Shown: piece after piece, positions 9,732 to 20,102 of the stretch
How positions within the stretch are numbered: position 1 is the stretch's first letter
Layout of the letters: each line of letters starts with the position of its first letter
NCBI RefSeq assembly: GCF_900582195.1
Contig: NZ_UTHA01000001.1
Location: forward strand, 1-64,000
DNA: 64,000 bases
Reading direction: 5' to 3'
Source: Pseudomonas viridiflava
GTDB taxonomy: Bacteria > Pseudomonadota > Gammaproteobacteria > Pseudomonadales > Pseudomonadaceae
Translations under genes and position numbers: made by a program
The notes under the pieces: model-generated
The model's input: the letters and a program-made list of their open reading frames with translations, nothing else
The model's database searches: none
What the model was told of the DNA's origin: nothing

Positions 9732-10379
9732 ATGACTACCCAACGTCACTACTCGCCGATTGACCGTCTTCTGCTGCAAGCCGATGCTGCGATGCGTACT
9801 CTGCTGCCCTTCAGTGGCCAGCCGTACCGTCCGTCGCCGGCGATTTTGCAACCGGACACGCAGATGAGCGACGAAGACACCCGCCACGTCGCCGGCCTGA
9901 TGCGCATCAACCATACCGGTGAAGTCTGCGCCCAGGCGCTGTATCAAGGGCAGGCACTGACCGCCAAGCTACCTCAGGTGCGCGAGGCCATGGAACACGC
10001 GGCCGAAGAAGAAATTGATCATCTGGTCTGGTGCGAACAGCGCATTCATCAGTTGGGTAGCCACACCAGTGTGCTCAACCCTTTGTTTTACGGGATGTCG
10101 TTCGGGATTGGCGCGGTGGCCGGGTTGATCAGCGATAAGGTCAGCCTCGGGTTTGTCGCGGCAACCGAGCATCAGGTGTGCAAACATTTGAATGAACACC
10201 TGGAACAGTTGCCGGCCGAGGACGAGAAGTCCCGGGCAATTCTGGAACAGATGCGCATTGATGAAGAACATCATGCGGAGAGTGCGCTGGAGGCTGGGGG
10301 GTTCCGCTTCCCGGCGCCGGTGAAATTCGGGATGAGTATTCTGGCCAAGGTGATGACCAAGAGTACTTATCGGATTTGA
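9732..10379 (+). CDS. coq7: 3-demethoxyubiquinol 3-hydroxylase Coq7
   Basis: Di-iron monooxygenase of ubiquinone biosynthesis that adds the last ring hydroxyl. The 215-residue protein shows the carboxylate/histidine iron ligands: E in NHTGEVCAQ (about residue 64), EEEIDHL (about 92-98) and the second-half motif DEEHHAE (about 177-183). The ribosome binding site CGGAGGT is excellent. Pseudomonads use Coq7 rather than UbiF for this step. Confidence 0.95.
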   Translation: MTTQRHYSPIDRLLLQADAAMRTLLPFSGQPYRPSPAILQPDTQMSDEDTRHVAGLMRINHTGEVCAQALYQGQALTAKLPQVREAMEHAAEEEIDHLVWCEQRIHQLGSHTSVLNPLFYGMSFGIGAVAGLISDKVSLGFVAATEHQVCKHLNEHLEQLPAEDEKSRAILEQMRIDEEHHAESALEAGGFRFPAPVKFGMSILAKVMTKSTYRI

Positions 10380-10403
10380 GGTCTGTAGGGCTGCAGAAGG
10401 CCC

Positions 10404-10430
10404 CTTCGCGAGCAAGCTCACTCCCACAGG
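10404..10430. repeat. REP element
   Basis: One copy of the CTTCGCGAGCAAGCTC(A)CTCCCAC repeat, 24 bp after coq7, with a single base change in the right arm compared with other copies. Confidence 0.7.
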
Positions 10431-10445
10431 GTTGTGAAAGCAATG

Positions 10446-10474
10446 AAAAAGGCGACCGAAGGTCGCCTTTTTTT
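10446..10474. terminator. Terminator between coq7 and speD
   Basis: AAAAAGGCGACC / GGTCGCCTTTTT form a 12-bp stem around GAA, followed by a seven-T run on the plus strand and matching A tract on the other. It serves the two converging genes. Confidence 0.85.
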
Positions 10475-10487
10475 GTACCCCGGAATC

Positions 10488-11282
10488 TTAGGTCGGCATG
10501 TTGCGCGCGTAGAAGATTTCGAGCATTTCGTGTTTCACACGGTCGGTCACCTGAGCACGCTGCTCGGGGGACAGGTTGCTGGTGGCGTCGCCGAACAGGT
10601 AGTTATCCAGTTCGAAGTTCTTCAGCAGCATTTTGGTGTGGAACAGGTTTTCCTGATACACGTTCACGTCGGTCATCTGGTACGCGTCGCGAGTGTCTTC
10701 GGAGAGGTAGTTCTGGATCGAGTTGATCTCGTGATCGATGAAGTGCTTGTTGCCTTCAACGTCACGGGTGAAGCCGCGCACACGATAATCCACAGTCACA
10801 ATGTCCGAATCGAACTGGTGAATGAGGAAATTGAGCGCTTTCAGCGGTGAGATGACACCACAAGTCGACACGTCGATGTCCACACGGAAGGTGGCAATAC
10901 CGTCGTCCGGATGGATTTCCGGGTAGGTGTGCACCGTGATGTGACTCTTGTCGAGGTGGGCCAGGATAATTTCGGGCAACGGGCCCGGCGATTCTTCGAT
11001 CTGGCTTTCAGTCGGGGTTACCGGCTCTTCAGAAATCAGAATCGTGACGCTGGCGCCCTGAGGTTCATAGTCCTGACTGGCAATGTTCAGGATGTTGGCA
11101 CCAATGATCTCGACAACTTCTGTGAGAATCTGCGTCAGGCGTTTCGCGTTGTACTCTTGATTGATGTACTCGACGTAAGCCTGCTGGTCTTGCGGGGTTT
11201 CCGCGTAGCAGATGTCATAGATGTTGAAGCTCAAGGTCTTTGTCAGGTTATTGAACCCGTGGAGCTTGAGTTTGCTTTTCAC
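10488..11282 (-). CDS. speD: S-adenosylmethionine decarboxylase proenzyme
   Basis: Makes decarboxylated SAM, the aminopropyl donor for spermidine. The enzyme cleaves itself at a Lys-Ser bond to create the pyruvoyl cofactor; here this is DKSHIT near residue 113. I start it at the GTG at 11282 (VKSKLKLHG), which gives 264 residues, the exact length of the E. coli-type enzyme, and has GAGAG upstream; an upstream ATG would add 14 unrelated residues. The 237-bp upstream gap contains a CATAAT -10-like box near 11456-11461. Confidence 0.94.
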   Translation of the reverse strand: MKSKLKLHGFNNLTKTLSFNIYDICYAETPQDQQAYVEYINQEYNAKRLTQILTEVVEIIGANILNIASQDYEPQGASVTILISEEPVTPTESQIEESPGPLPEIILAHLDKSHITVHTYPEIHPDDGIATFRVDIDVSTCGVISPLKALNFLIHQFDSDIVTVDYRVRGFTRDVEGNKHFIDHEINSIQNYLSEDTRDAYQMTDVNVYQENLFHTKMLLKNFELDNYLFGDATSNLSPEQRAQVTDRVKHEMLEIFYARNMPT

Positions 11283-11519
11283 CGTTAAAAACTCTCTATG
11301 TATGCGGCCCGGCCGCGTGATCAAGCATGCCCGTCAAGTGCGAACAACGCACCTGCGTAGGACGGTTAACACCTCTTCGCGATGGCGATTTTGGTTATCT
11401 GTTCAGGCGGCTGATCCATCGGCTGACCGATCACTGCCCTGAAAAAAGTGGCGCATTATGCAGACGTCAGCGGGGGATCGCCAGAGTCTGCACTGCTTTT
11501 ATGATAGTTGAATGTCGGT

Positions 11520-11942
11520 TCAACCGAGTTCGACGATTTCGTAATCGTGAGTGATGGCCACGCCAGCCGCGCCGAGCATGATCGAAGCCGAGCAATACTT
11601 CTCTGCAGACAACTCGATCGCGCGCTTGACCTGGGCTTCTTTCAAGCCACGGCCCTTGACCACAAAATGCATGTGAATCTTGGTGAACACCTTCGGATCC
11701 TCAGTCGCGCGCTCGGCTTCAAGGAAAGCTTCGCAGCTTTCAACCGCCTGGCGGGACTTCTTCAGAATGCTGACCACGTCGAAGTTGCTGCAACCGCCTA
11801 CGCCCAGCAGAAGCATTTCCATCGGGCGAACACCCAGGTTACGACCACCGGCGTCCGGCGGACCGTCCATCACTACGACATGACCACTTCCGGATTCGCC
11901 GAGGAACATGGCTTCGCCAGCCCATTGGATGCGTGCCTTCAT
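11520..11942 (-). CDS. OsmC family protein
   Basis: 140-residue member of the OsmC/Ohr peroxiredoxin-like fold. The two expected redox cysteines are present, one in GVGGCSNFDVV (about residue 58) and one in EKYCSASIM (about 117). Such proteins reduce organic peroxides, but this YhfA-like branch has no assigned substrate. The ATG at 11942 has TGGAG eight bases upstream, preferred over a TTG two codons earlier. It is divergent from vfr. Confidence 0.85.
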   Translation of the reverse strand: MKARIQWAGEAMFLGESGSGHVVVMDGPPDAGGRNLGVRPMEMLLLGVGGCSNFDVVSILKKSRQAVESCEAFLEAERATEDPKVFTKIHMHFVVKGRGLKEAQVKRAIELSAEKYCSASIMLGAAGVAITHDYEIVELG

Positions 11943-12179
11943 CGCCAAGACTCCACTGTAGAAAAAAGGGTCGCCAGCTTAGCACAGCACTTTGCCCGGA
12001 CAGCGGGCGGCGTTCCTAGGACGGACGCCTCTGTGGTGTAGGTAATTTCTCGAATTTTCGACGAAGTGTCTGTTAAGCTGGCGCCAATTCGCTGGCGCCC
12101 ATGCCAGCTGTGCAGCGACCGCCTTCAGCGCCTCATAAAAAAACCAAACATCACCGTGCAGTCTTTTCGGGATACAACC

Positions 12180-12824
12180 ATGGTTGCTATTACCCCCACA
12201 CCCAAAATCAAGAACCTCGACAAGCTGCTGATGCATTGTCAGCGCCGTCGCCATGCGGCCAAGAGCAACATCATCTGTGCGGGCGATCGGTCCGACACGC
12301 TGTACTTCATCATCAAGGGCTCGGTGACAATCCTGATCGAGGACGACGACGGTCGCGAGATGATCATCGCTTACCTCAACGCCGGAGATTTCTTTGGTGA
12401 ACTGGGCCTGTTCGAGCAGGCCGGTCAGGAACAGCAGCGCAGTGCCTGGGTGCGGGCCAAGGTCGAATGCGAAACAGCGGAAATCAGCTATGCCAAGTTC
12501 CGCGAATTGTCGCAGCAGGATCCAGACATTCTTTACGTACTCAGCGGACAAATCGCACAACGCCTGCGCAACACCACGCGCAAGGTTGGCGACCTGGCGT
12601 TCTTCGATGTGACTGGTCGTGTTGCCCGCTGCCTGCTGGAGCTGTGCAAGCAGCCAGATGCGATGACGCATCCTGACGGCATGCAGATCAAGGTGACGCG
12701 TCAGGAGATCGGACGGATTGTCGGTTGTTCACGGGAGATGGTCGGTCGCGTGCTCAAGGATCTTGAGGAACGCAACCTGGTCGATGTGAAAGGCAAGACC
12801 ATGGTGGTCTTTGGCACCCGCTAG
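12180..12824 (+). CDS. vfr: cAMP-binding global regulator Vfr (CRP homolog)
   Basis: 214-residue CRP-family transcription factor. The cyclic-nucleotide domain has the phosphate-binding cassette [11 protein letters not shown]...RSAWVRA (about residues 69-90), and the winged HTH reads [20 protein letters not shown] (about 172-191). P. aeruginosa Vfr, which controls virulence and motility, has the same length. In fluorescent pseudomonads its cAMP regulon is less defined. The start at 12180 (MVAITPTPK) gives the Vfr N-terminus. Its stop codon overlaps that of the convergent gene at a CTAG palindrome. Confidence 0.95.
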   Translation: MVAITPTPKIKNLDKLLMHCQRRRHAAKSNIICAGDRSDTLYFIIKGSVTILIEDDDGREMIIAYLNAGDFFGELGLFEQAGQEQQRSAWVRAKVECETAEISYAKFRELSQQDPDILYVLSGQIAQRLRNTTRKVGDLAFFDVTGRVARCLLELCKQPDAMTHPDGMQIKVTRQEIGRIVGCSREMVGRVLKDLEERNLVDVKGKTMVVFGTR

Positions 12825-13519
12825 GCGTACATCTGCGCCAGCATCAATCGAAACAGCTCATCGAGACGCGCCAAGGCCTGTGGCGCGCTGAATTTCTCGT
12901 GCAGGGCAATGTGGCTTTGCGCTCGCACCCGCTGCTCCAGGCCACAGGCTTCATTGAAGCGATTGACCGCTGCGACCATCGATTCCCGTTCGTTATCCAT
13001 CAGCATCGCCCCGTGCACCAGACCGACCGGACGCTGCCCACCCTGACTCTGGCGCCAGCGCTGGGCGGTGCCGACCATTTTGCGGCCGTCGAGATTGACG
13101 TTGAAGCGACCGTCGCAGAATGCACCGTCTATTTCACCCAATGATGACGTGCCGCCCAACTCGTCGAGCAACTGGCAGATCGGATCGCACAGACGGCGGT
13201 AGCCGGTCTCGATGCGATTCAGATCACCTTCGCTGCGCGGTGGTGCGTAAACCAGAGCGATATTGATTGTGGCGGCTGATTGCGGGACGGGTTCGCCGCC
13301 GGTTTCACGCAGCAGGACTGGCCAGCCAGCAGCGGCGGAGACTTCGCAGGCGTGGTCGAAACCGGGGAGACGATTGAGGCGGCGAGGCATGACCAGGGCG
13401 CGATCGCTGGGTTGCCAGAACAGCAGGCCGAACTCTGCGTCGCCGGCGCAGACCGAGGCCAGCAAATCCTGTTCGGCTTGCAGGCCGGCTTCGATGGTCA
13501 GGGGGGTTGGCAGCGACAT
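12821..13519 (-). CDS. Lipoate-protein ligase family protein
   Basis: BPL/LplA/LipB-fold protein of 232 residues. It shows the RETGG motif (about residue 65), the [16 protein letters not shown] segment with the lysine expected to bind the acyl group, and LVHGAMLMD. It probably transfers lipoate, octanoate or a related acyl group to a carrier protein. It lies between trpC and vfr; I do not recall it at this place in PAO1, so it may be a lineage-specific insertion. The start is the ATG at 13519; upstream in-frame codons run into REP DNA. Confidence 0.75.
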   Translation of the reverse strand: MSLPTPLTIEAGLQAEQDLLASVCAGDAEFGLLFWQPSDRALVMPRRLNRLPGFDHACEVSAAAGWPVLLRETGGEPVPQSAATINIALVYAPPRSEGDLNRIETGYRRLCDPICQLLDELGGTSSLGEIDGAFCDGRFNVNLDGRKMVGTAQRWRQSQGGQRPVGLVHGAMLMDNERESMVAAVNRFNEACGLEQRVRAQSHIALHEKFSAPQALARLDELFRLMLAQMYA

Positions 13520-13562
13520 GAAGTGCTCCGGTAGATCTGGAATCTTCGGGATTTTGAGGGCC

Positions 13563-13629
13563 TCTTCGCGAGCAAGCTCGCTCCCACATTTGGAATGCAC
13601 TTCCCTGTGGGAGCGAGCTTGCTCGCGAA
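13563..13629. repeat. Pair of inverted REP elements
   Basis: Left copy 13563-13588 (CTTCGCGAGCAAGCTC...) and right copy 13607-13629 in opposite orientation, separated by 18 bp, forming a large cruciform-capable dyad between trpC and the lipoate-ligase-like gene. Confidence 0.85.
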
Positions 13630-13653
13630 TGAGTCGACTCGGTCTGGAGCAAA

Positions 13654-14490
13654 TCAGTCGAGGGTCGAACCGCTGATGGAAGTGCCACGCTCCGGGAAGA
13701 ACAGGCGCTGCAGTTCAGTGCCCGGATTTTCCGCGCGCATGAACGCTTCGCCGACCAGGAACGAATACACGTCGCTGATTTCCATCAGCTCGACATCGGC
13801 ACGATTGAGGATGCCGCTCTCAGTGATCACCAGACGATCGCGCGGAATGCGCGGCAGCAGGTCGAGGGTGGTTTCCAGGCTGACGTCGAAGGTATGCAGG
13901 TTACGGTTGTTGACCCCGACCAGCGGCGTGTCGAGGGTTTTCAATGCACGCTCCAGCTCATCGCCATCGTGTACTTCGACCAGCACATCGAGACCGACGC
14001 TTTTGGCGACGGCGGCCAGTTCGGCCATTTTCACGTCATCCAGTGCGGAGACGATCAACAGCACACAGTCGGCGCCCAGCGCACGGGCTTCAACGATCTG
14101 GTAAGGATCAATCATGAAGTCCTTGCGGATCACCGGCAGGCTGCACGCGGCACGAGCCTGTTGCAGGTAGGCATCGGCGCCCTGGAAGTAGTCGATGTCG
14201 GTCAGCACCGACAAGCAGGTCGCCCCGCCCTTCTCGTAGCTTTTGGCGATGTCGGCGGGAACGAAGTTCTCGCGGATCACGCCTTTGCTTGGCGAAGCCT
14301 TTTTGATTTCGGCAATCACCGCAGGCTGCTTCTTCTTCGCCTGGGTCAGCAATGCCTGGGCAAAACCACGGGGTGCATCGGCCGACTTGGCCAGACTTTC
14401 CAGCTCACTCAGACTGACGCGAGCACTGCGCTCGGCGACTTCCTGAACTTTGCGCGCCAGAATGTTTTCCAGAACCGTCGGTACACTCAT
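13654..14490 (-). CDS. trpC: Indole-3-glycerol phosphate synthase
   Basis: Closes the indole ring of indole-3-glycerol phosphate from CdRP. The 278-residue TIM barrel has the catalytic [11 protein letters not shown] (about residues 60-70), PVIRKDF (about 118-124), VEVHD and GVNNRNL. It carries no PRAI (TrpF) domain, as normal in pseudomonads. It overlaps trpD by 4 bp (ATGA) in the trpGDC operon. Confidence 0.97.
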   Translation of the reverse strand: MSVPTVLENILARKVQEVAERSARVSLSELESLAKSADAPRGFAQALLTQAKKKQPAVIAEIKKASPSKGVIRENFVPADIAKSYEKGGATCLSVLTDIDYFQGADAYLQQARAACSLPVIRKDFMIDPYQIVEARALGADCVLLIVSALDDVKMAELAAVAKSVGLDVLVEVHDGDELERALKTLDTPLVGVNNRNLHTFDVSLETTLDLLPRIPRDRLVITESGILNRADVELMEISDVYSFLVGEAFMRAENPGTELQRLFFPERGTSISGSTLD

Positions 14491-15536
14491 CCCTCATTCT
14501 CCACTTTGAATACCGCGGTAAAGGCACCCAGTTCCTCGAGTTTTTCCCGAGCGAGGCCGGTGTGCAGCGCGTCGTGCGCAAGCTCGACGCCCTGTTTCAA
14601 ACTACTGGCCACGTCAGCGGCATACAACGCTGCACCGGCATTGAGCACAATCATTTCGGCGGCTTTCTGGCCATTTTCGGTCTTGCGCTTGCCGAGGGCA
14701 TCGCGGATCAGCGCCAGCGACGCCTCCGGACCTTCGACCGACAGACCGTGCAGGCTCTGGCTCTTCATGCCGAGATCTTCCGGCTCGACCCAATATTCAG
14801 TGATTTCGTTGTTCTTCAACTCGGCAACGAACGTCGGTGCGGCAAGACTGAACTCGTCCAGGCCGTCTTTCGAATGCACCACCAGCACATGCTTGCTGCC
14901 CAGGCGTTGCAGGACTTCGGCCAATGGCCGGCACAGTGCCTGGGTGAACACACCCACCACCTGATGTTTGACCCCGGCCGGATTCGTAAGCGGGCCGAGC
15001 ATGTTGAACAGCGTACGCAGGCCGAGATCGCGACGCGGGCCGGCGGCGTACTTCATGGCTTTGTGGTGCGTCTGGGCGAACATGAAACCGATGCCGACGT
15101 TGTCGATGCAACGCGCGACCTGCACCGGCGTCAGGTTCAGATAAATGCCGGCGGCTTCAAGCAAGTCGGCGCTGCCGCTCTTGCCCGAGACCGCGCGGTT
15201 GCCGTGTTTGGCCACGGTGCAACCGGCTGCCGCGACGACGAACGAAGACGCGGTCGACACGTTGAAGATGTTCGCGCCGTCACCACCGGTACCGACCACA
15301 TCAACCACGCCGTCGAGAGTCTTCAGTTCAACCTGGTCGGCCAGTTCACGCATCACCGACACAGCGCCGACGATCTCGTCGATGCTCTCGCTCTTCATGC
15401 GCATGGCCATCATGAACGCGCCGATCTGCGCGTCGGTGCACTGGCCCGTCATGATTTCGCGCATCACGTCGCGCATTTCATCGGTGCTGAGGTCGAGGTG
15501 CTCGACGATACGGCTCAGGGCTGTCTTGATATTCAT
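14487..15536 (-). CDS. trpD: Anthranilate phosphoribosyltransferase
   Basis: Joins anthranilate and PRPP. The 349-residue protein has the PRPP-binding [14 protein letters not shown] (about residues 82-95), [15 protein letters not shown] and GPLTNPAG motifs. It is translationally coupled to trpC by a 4-bp overlap and starts 9 bp after trpG. Confidence 0.97.
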   Translation of the reverse strand: MNIKTALSRIVEHLDLSTDEMRDVMREIMTGQCTDAQIGAFMMAMRMKSESIDEIVGAVSVMRELADQVELKTLDGVVDVVGTGGDGANIFNVSTASSFVVAAAGCTVAKHGNRAVSGKSGSADLLEAAGIYLNLTPVQVARCIDNVGIGFMFAQTHHKAMKYAAGPRRDLGLRTLFNMLGPLTNPAGVKHQVVGVFTQALCRPLAEVLQRLGSKHVLVVHSKDGLDEFSLAAPTFVAELKNNEITEYWVEPEDLGMKSQSLHGLSVEGPEASLALIRDALGKRKTENGQKAAEMIVLNAGAALYAADVASSLKQGVELAHDALHTGLAREKLEELGAFTAVFKVENEG

Positions 15537-15545
15537 GGGAAGTCC

Positions 15546-16139
15546 TTAGCGCGTGCCGCCGGTTTGTTTGAGGAAGTTGGCAAACAGTTCATGGCCCTGC
15601 TCGGTCAGGATCGACTCGGGGTGGAACTGTACGCCCTCAATGTTCAGGGTCTTGTGCCGCAGGCCCATGATTTCGTCGACCGAACCGTCACCGTGCTGGG
15701 TCCACGCGGTCAGCTCCAGGCAATCGGGCAACGTGTCGTGCTTGACGATCAGCGAGTGGTAACGGGTGACGGTCAGCGGATGATTGAGGCCCGCGAAGAC
15801 GCCCTTGTCCTCGTGGAATACCGGACTAGTCTTACCGTGCATCACTTGGCGGGCGCGGACTACATCGCCGCCGAAGGCCTGGCCGATGGACTGGTGGCCG
15901 AGGCAGACGCCGAGGATTGGCAGCTTGCCGGCAAAGTGCTTGATGGCTTCAATGGAGATGCCGGCTTCAGTCGGCGTGCACGGGCCGGGGGAAACCACGA
16001 TGCGTTCGGGCTTGAGTGCTTCGATTTCGGCGATGGTCAGCTCGTCGTTGCGCACGACTTTGACCTCGGCACCCAGCTCGCCAAGGTATTGCACAACGTT
16101 GTAAGTAAAGGAGTCGTAGTTGTCGATCATCAGCAACAT
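15546..16139 (-). CDS. trpG: Anthranilate synthase glutaminase subunit
   Basis: Class I glutamine amidotransferase that supplies ammonia to TrpE. Catalytic cysteine in GVCLGHQ (about residue 79) and the His-Glu pair in [11 protein letters not shown] (about 168-178). 197 residues. It is the first structural gene of trpGDC, about 4.0 kb away from trpE on the same strand. It is preceded by a 163-nt region after a Trp-rich leader peptide. Confidence 0.96.
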   Translation of the reverse strand: MLLMIDNYDSFTYNVVQYLGELGAEVKVVRNDELTIAEIEALKPERIVVSPGPCTPTEAGISIEAIKHFAGKLPILGVCLGHQSIGQAFGGDVVRARQVMHGKTSPVFHEDKGVFAGLNHPLTVTRYHSLIVKHDTLPDCLELTAWTQHGDGSVDEIMGLRHKTLNIEGVQFHPESILTEQGHELFANFLKQTGGTR

Positions 16140-16302
16140 GGCGTGTCGAACCTCTTGAATTCTGATTTGAAAACAGCCTTCAGATCACTTGCCCGCAGGG
16201 CGCTGCACGATGTCGGACGCAGGAAGACGCGTCGGCACAGCGGCATTTCAAACAGGCAAGGAAGGCAAAGCGATACAGATCCGGCGGGGCCGGCAGAAAG
16301 AT
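16140..16302 (-). promoter_or_regulatory. trpG leader region after the leader peptide (attenuator candidate)
   Basis: Between the leader-peptide stop and the trpG ATG lie 163 nt with several GC-rich hairpins. The first is CCGGC / GCCGG (16281-16293), starting about 10 nt after the peptide stop. The Trp-codon region (GGCG) can pair with its CGCC, suggesting alternative folds. I do not see a classic U tract, so whether termination is intrinsic, Rho-dependent or translational is open. Confidence 0.45.
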
Positions 16303-16389
16303 TCAGGCGCGCCAACGCCAGCGGGCGTGTGCCTTGATGACTTGATCCAGAAGTTTGCTGGTGATCAACACGGGAGAGGTCTCGTTCAT
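16303..16389 (-). CDS. Trp-rich leader peptide of trpGDC
   Basis: A 28-codon reading frame (start ATG at 16389, stop TGA at 16303-16305) ends ...KAHARWRWRA, with two Trp codons in the last five codons. GGAA lies just upstream of the ATG. The C-terminal 10 residues are nearly those of the last residues of Gph just before trpE. Attenuation of both trpE and trpGDC has been reported in P. putida, so this is very likely the sensor peptide; ribosome stalling at the TGG codons would report low Trp-tRNA. Confidence 0.75.
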   Translation of the reverse strand: MNETSPVLITSKLLDQVIKAHARWRWRA

Positions 16390-16408
16390 ACGTTCCGGCA
16401 CAGTAACT

Positions 16409-16437
16409 TAGCTGGGCGGAGCGTGCAATATGGCCGG
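16409..16437 (-). promoter_or_regulatory. Weak candidate promoter for the trpGDC leader
   Basis: On the minus strand, TTGCAC is followed 17 bp later by TACTGT, about 20 bp before the leader-peptide ATG. The -10 match is poor. The rest of the 150-bp gap to the divergent estA start shows nothing else I can name. Confidence 0.25.
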
Positions 16438-16546
16438 GCCTTTGGGGGATAAATCCAGGGGAGGGTTCGCGACCGATGGCAAAACGCCGGGAGTTTTTGG
16501 TACTGTCGTTTCGTTCACCTACAACAATAAATAAACGGACTTGCTC

Positions 16547-18454
16547 ATGATCAAACAGACGATGTTTGTACCGCTGGCTGGCTGCCTGCTTGCACTGGCG
16601 TGTGCTCAGGCCAATGCTGCACCCAATCCCTATTCGAATTTCATAGTTTTCGGCGACAGTCTGAATGACGCCGGAACCTTCGCCGACACTGGCGGACCGG
16701 CCGGCTCCACCGAGCGTTACACCAACCGGACCGGGCCGGTTTATCAGGATGGCAGCGGTGAACTGTATTCATTGAATTCCACGCAGTTGCTCGGCGGACG
16801 CCTTGGCTTTTCGCCAGACCAGACAGCCTCTTCCAGCTCGGCAGTGCGTGCCGAAAACGGCCAGGCCGACGGCAACAACTGGGCCGTGGGCGGTTATCGT
16901 ACTGACCAGATTCTCGACTCGATCACGACGCAATCCGCCACCGGCGAGCGCACTCGTGCCGGTTACCTGCCATCGAACGGTTTTCGCGCTGACCCGAATG
17001 CGCTGTATTACATCTCTGGCGGCGGTAACGACTTCCTGCAAGGGCGCATTCTCAGCCTGCCGCAAGCCAACGCCGCCGCCGATCGACTGGCCGACAGCGT
17101 GCAGACTCTGCAGACCGCCGGTGCCAAGTACGTGATGGTCTGGCTGCTGCCCGACGTGGGCCTGACACCGGCCCTCAATGGCACGCCGCTGCAAGCGTTC
17201 AGCAGCACCCTCGCCAACCAGTTCAACAGCCAGTTGGTGACGCGCCTGCAAGGCATCAACGCCGAAGTCATTCCGCTAAACATTCCGGTGCTGCTCTCGG
17301 AAGTCTTCGCCGCCCCGGGACGCTTCGGTCTCGCCACCGATCAGAATCTCACCGCGACCTGCTTCAGTGGCAACGGCTGCCCGGAAAACGCCCGCTATGG
17401 CATCAACAGTGCCACGCCGGATCCGACCAAACTGATCTACAACGATGGCGTGCACCCCACCGAATCCGGGCAGAAGCTGATCGCCGATTACGCCTATTCC
17501 CTACTGGCAGCACCGTGGGAATTGAGCCTGCTGCCGGAAATGGCCCACGCCACCGTGCGTGCGCATCAGGATGAACTGCGCAACCAATGGCAGGCGGATT
17601 GGGAGAACTGGCAAGCGATCGGTCAATGGCGCGCGATTGTTTCTGCTGGCGGCCAACATCTGGATGTCGACAGCCAAAGCAGCGGCGCCAGCGCCGATGG
17701 CGGCGGTTACAACCTCAACGTCGGCGGCAGCTACCGCTTGAATGAAGCCTGGCGCGTCGGAGTGGCGGGCGGTTTCTACCGGCAGAATCTGGAAGCGGGC
17801 CATAACGACTCGGACTACAAACTCAACAGCTACATGGCCACCGCGTTCGCCCAGTTCCAGCAAAACCGTTGGTGGGCTGACGCAGCGTTGACCGGCGGCA
17901 AACTCGACTACGACAACCTCAAGCGCAAATTCGATCTCGGTGTCAGCGAAGGCGCGGAGAAAGGCGACACTGACGGCAGCCTCTGGGCCTTCAGCGCGCG
18001 TGTCGGTTATGACATTGCCCAGCCGGGCAGCGAATGGCACCTGTCGCCGTTCGTCAGCGCCGACTACGCCAGCGTTGATGTCGATGGTTATTCAGAGAAG
18101 AGCAACCGCGCTACTGCACTGACCTTCGATGATCAGACCCGCGACTCGAAACGTCTGGGGCTGGGCTTGCAGGGCAAGTACAACATCACCCCGCAAACCC
18201 AGGTGTTCGGTGAGTACGCTCACGAGCGGGAGTACGAGGATGACGTGCAGAAGGTCAACATCGCGCTCAATACCTTGCCGGCCAACGACTTCACACTTGA
18301 GGGCTATACCCCGCAAAGCCATTTGAACCGCTTGAGCCTGGGCGTGAGTCACAAGCTCACGGCTGATCTGGCGCTGCGTGGCGGTTACTCGTTGCGCAAG
18401 GATGATGACTTTACCCAGCAAGGCGTTAACGTCGGCGTTGTGCTCGACTTCTAA
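16547..18454 (+). CDS. estA: Autotransporter esterase EstA (GDSL family)
   Basis: Outer-membrane-anchored esterase of 635 residues; in P. aeruginosa the homolog affects rhamnolipid production and motility. Signal peptide (residues 1-24, ending QANA), passenger domain with the nucleophile in FGDSLNDAG (Ser38 of the precursor), oxyanion residues in SGGGNDF and the Asp-x-x-His pair in [12 protein letters not shown]-terminal beta-barrel of about 270 residues ends in VGVVLDF with a terminal Phe. The ATG at 16547 is chosen over a TTG two codons earlier. Confidence 0.93.
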   Translation: MIKQTMFVPLAGCLLALACAQANAAPNPYSNFIVFGDSLNDAGTFADTGGPAGSTERYTNRTGPVYQDGSGELYSLNSTQLLGGRLGFSPDQTASSSSAVRAENGQADGNNWAVGGYRTDQILDSITTQSATGERTRAGYLPSNGFRADPNALYYISGGGNDFLQGRILSLPQANAAADRLADSVQTLQTAGAKYVMVWLLPDVGLTPALNGTPLQAFSSTLANQFNSQLVTRLQGINAEVIPLNIPVLLSEVFAAPGRFGLATDQNLTATCFSGNGCPENARYGINSATPDPTKLIYNDGVHPTESGQKLIADYAYSLLAAPWELSLLPEMAHATVRAHQDELRNQWQADWENWQAIGQWRAIVSAGGQHLDVDSQSSGASADGGGYNLNVGGSYRLNEAWRVGVAGGFYRQNLEAGHNDSDYKLNSYMATAFAQFQQNRWWADAALTGGKLDYDNLKRKFDLGVSEGAEKGDTDGSLWAFSARVGYDIAQPGSEWHLSPFVSADYASVDVDGYSEKSNRATALTFDDQTRDSKRLGLGLQGKYNITPQTQVFGEYAHEREYEDDVQKVNIALNTLPANDFTLEGYTPQSHLNRLSLGVSHKLTADLALRGGYSLRKDDDFTQQGVNVGVVLDF

Positions 18455-18465
18455 ATCGCCGGCAC

Positions 18466-18499
18466 AAAAAAGCGGCGCCCTCACAGGCGCCGCTTTTTT
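18466..18499 (+). terminator. Terminator after estA
   Basis: AAAAAAGCGGCGCC / GGCGCCGCTTTTTT make a perfect 14-bp stem with a 6-nt loop, 11 bp after the estA stop. Confidence 0.9.
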
Positions 18500-18520
18500 A
18501 TGGCTACACACAAATCGAAT

Positions 18521-18610
18521 GTGGGAGCGAGCTTGCTCGCGAAAGCGGTGGGTCAGCCAGCATAAATATTGACTGACGGGGCCTCTTCGCGAGCAAGCTC
18601 GCTCCCACAG
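18521..18610. repeat. Pair of inverted REP elements
   Basis: GTGGGAGCGAGCTTGCTC copy at 18521-18543 and the reverse copy at about 18584-18610, about 40 bp apart, between estA and trpE (convergent). They may also help block convergent transcription. Confidence 0.85.
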
Positions 18611-18623
18611 GGAAAATCAGTGA

Positions 18624-20102
18624 TCAGTCCGGGGTTTGCTCGGCCAAAGCCACGGCGCGGAACATGGCGCGGCGTTTGTTCAGGGTTTCTTCCCATTCCA
18701 GCGCCGGCACCGAGTCGGCAACGATGCCGCCGCCGGCCTGCACGTGCAGTTCGCCGTTCTTGATCACCGCCGTGCGGATCGCAATCGCGGTGTCCATGTT
18801 GCCGTTCCAGGCGAAGTAACCCACCGCCCCGCCGTAGACGCCACGCTTGACCGGCTCCAGCTCGTCGATGATTTCCATCGCGCGAATCTTCGGCGCGCCC
18901 GACAAGGTGCCGGCCGGCAGAATCGCCCGCAGTGCATCCATCGCCGTCAGCCCGGCCTTCAACTGGCCGGTGACGTTGGAGACGATGTGCATCACGTTGG
19001 AATAACGCTCGATGACCATCTTCTCGGTGAGTTTCACCGAGCCGATTTCCGAGACGCGGCCGGTGTCGTTGCGACCCAGGTCGATCAGCATCAAGTGCTC
19101 GGCGATCTCCTTGTCATCCGAGAGCAGGTCTTCTTCCAGCGCCACGTCCGCTTCTTCAGTCGCGCCACGAGGACGAGTACCGGCAATCGGGCGCACGGTG
19201 ATCAGGTTGTCTTCAACACGCACCAGCACTTCCGGCGAACTGCCGACAACATGGAAGTCGCCGAAATTGAAGAAATACATGTATGGCGTCGGGTTGAAGC
19301 AACGCAGGGCGCGGTACAGATCGATCGGTGCAGCCTTGAAGTCGATCGACATGCGCTGCGACGGCACAACCTGCATGCAGTCACCGGCCAGGATGTATTC
19401 CTTGATGGTGTCGACGGCTTTTTCATAATCGTTCTGGGTGAAACTGGAGCGGAATACCGGATCAGCCGCTTGCTGCTTGCTGAAGTCCAGGCCCCGACGC
19501 GGGGTGATCGGCTGGCGCAGTTTCTCCAGCAATGCCTGCAACTGCGCCTGACCTTGTTCGAAAGCATCGGCCTGCGCAGGGTCGGCCAGCACGATCGCGT
19601 GCATCTTGCCGGCGAGGTTGTCGAACACCACGACCGCGTCGGAGACCATCAGCAGAATGTCCGGCACGCCCAGCGGATCCGGGTTCGGGCATTTGCCCAG
19701 GCGCTTCTCGACATAACGCACGCAGTCATAACCGAAGTAACCGACCAGACCACCGTTGAAACGCGGCAGACCGGCGATGGTCGGCACGTTGTAGCGCGCC
19801 TTGAAGGTTTCGACAAAGGCTAGCGGGTCTTCAACATCATGGCTTTCGGTCTCGACGCCATCAACGGTGATGCTGACATGATGGTCGTGAACCCGCAGCA
19901 CGGTGCGGCACGGCAGGCCGATGATCGAGTAACGGCCCCATTTCTCGCCGCCCTGCACCGATTCGAGCAGGTAGGAGTTGGGCTGGTCGGCCAGTTTCAG
20001 GTAGATCGACAGCGGCGTGTCGAAGTCGGCCAGGGTTTCGCAGGCCAACGGGATGCGGTTGTAGCCGTCAGCGGCCAAGCGCAGGAATTCTTCGCGGATC
20101 AT
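18624..20102 (-). CDS. trpE: Anthranilate synthase component I
   Basis: Converts chorismate to anthranilate with TrpG. 492 residues. The N-terminal Trp-feedback region includes [15 protein letters not shown] (about residues 45-59), and the C-terminal chorismate-binding half has [34 protein letters not shown] and [13 protein letters not shown]. It is the last gene of an rpe-gph-trpE unit. Its upstream 71 bp form an attenuator-like leader behind the Trp-rich tail of gph. Confidence 0.97.
   Translation of the reverse strand: MIREEFLRLAADGYNRIPLACETLADFDTPLSIYLKLADQPNSYLLESVQGGEKWGRYSIIGLPCRTVLRVHDHHVSITVDGVETESHDVEDPLAFVETFKARYNVPTIAGLPRFNGGLVGYFGYDCVRYVEKRLGKCPNPDPLGVPDILLMVSDAVVVFDNLAGKMHAIVLADPAQADAFEQGQAQLQALLEKLRQPITPRRGLDFSKQQAADPVFRSSFTQNDYEKAVDTIKEYILAGDCMQVVPSQRMSIDFKAAPIDLYRALRCFNPTPYMYFFNFGDFHVVGSSPEVLVRVEDNLITVRPIAGTRPRGATEEADVALEEDLLSDDKEIAEHLMLIDLGRNDTGRVSEIGSVKLTEKMVIERYSNVMHIVSNVTGQLKAGLTAMDALRAILPAGTLSGAPKIRAMEIIDELEPVKRGVYGGAVGYFAWNGNMDTAIAIRTAVIKNGELHVQAGGGIVADSVPALEWEETLNKRRAMFRAVALAEQTPD

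Noticed and set aside
11283..11519. A speD riboswitch
   Set aside because: The 237-bp region has a -10-like box and loose dyads (GCAGAC...GTCTGC), but nothing resembling a known SAM or polyamine aptamer.
12077..12108. GCTGGCGCC direct repeat and GCTGGC/GCCAGC hairpin upstream of vfr as a cAMP-Vfr autoregulatory site
   Set aside because: It lacks the TGTGA-N6-TCACA pattern of CRP/Vfr sites; I could not name a binding protein for it.
14562..16337. Long plus-strand open frame (591 codons) opposite trpD/trpG
   Set aside because: It is antisense to two unmistakable trp genes, has no recognisable domains and is His/Gln/Arg-rich as expected for the reverse frame of GC-rich coding DNA.
16189..16452. 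87-codon plus-strand frame in the trpG leader
   Set aside because: Antisense to the Trp leader peptide and its hairpins, no ribosome binding site.
18636..19823. 395-codon plus-strand frame opposite trpE
   Set aside because: Mirror frame of trpE with no plausible start context.
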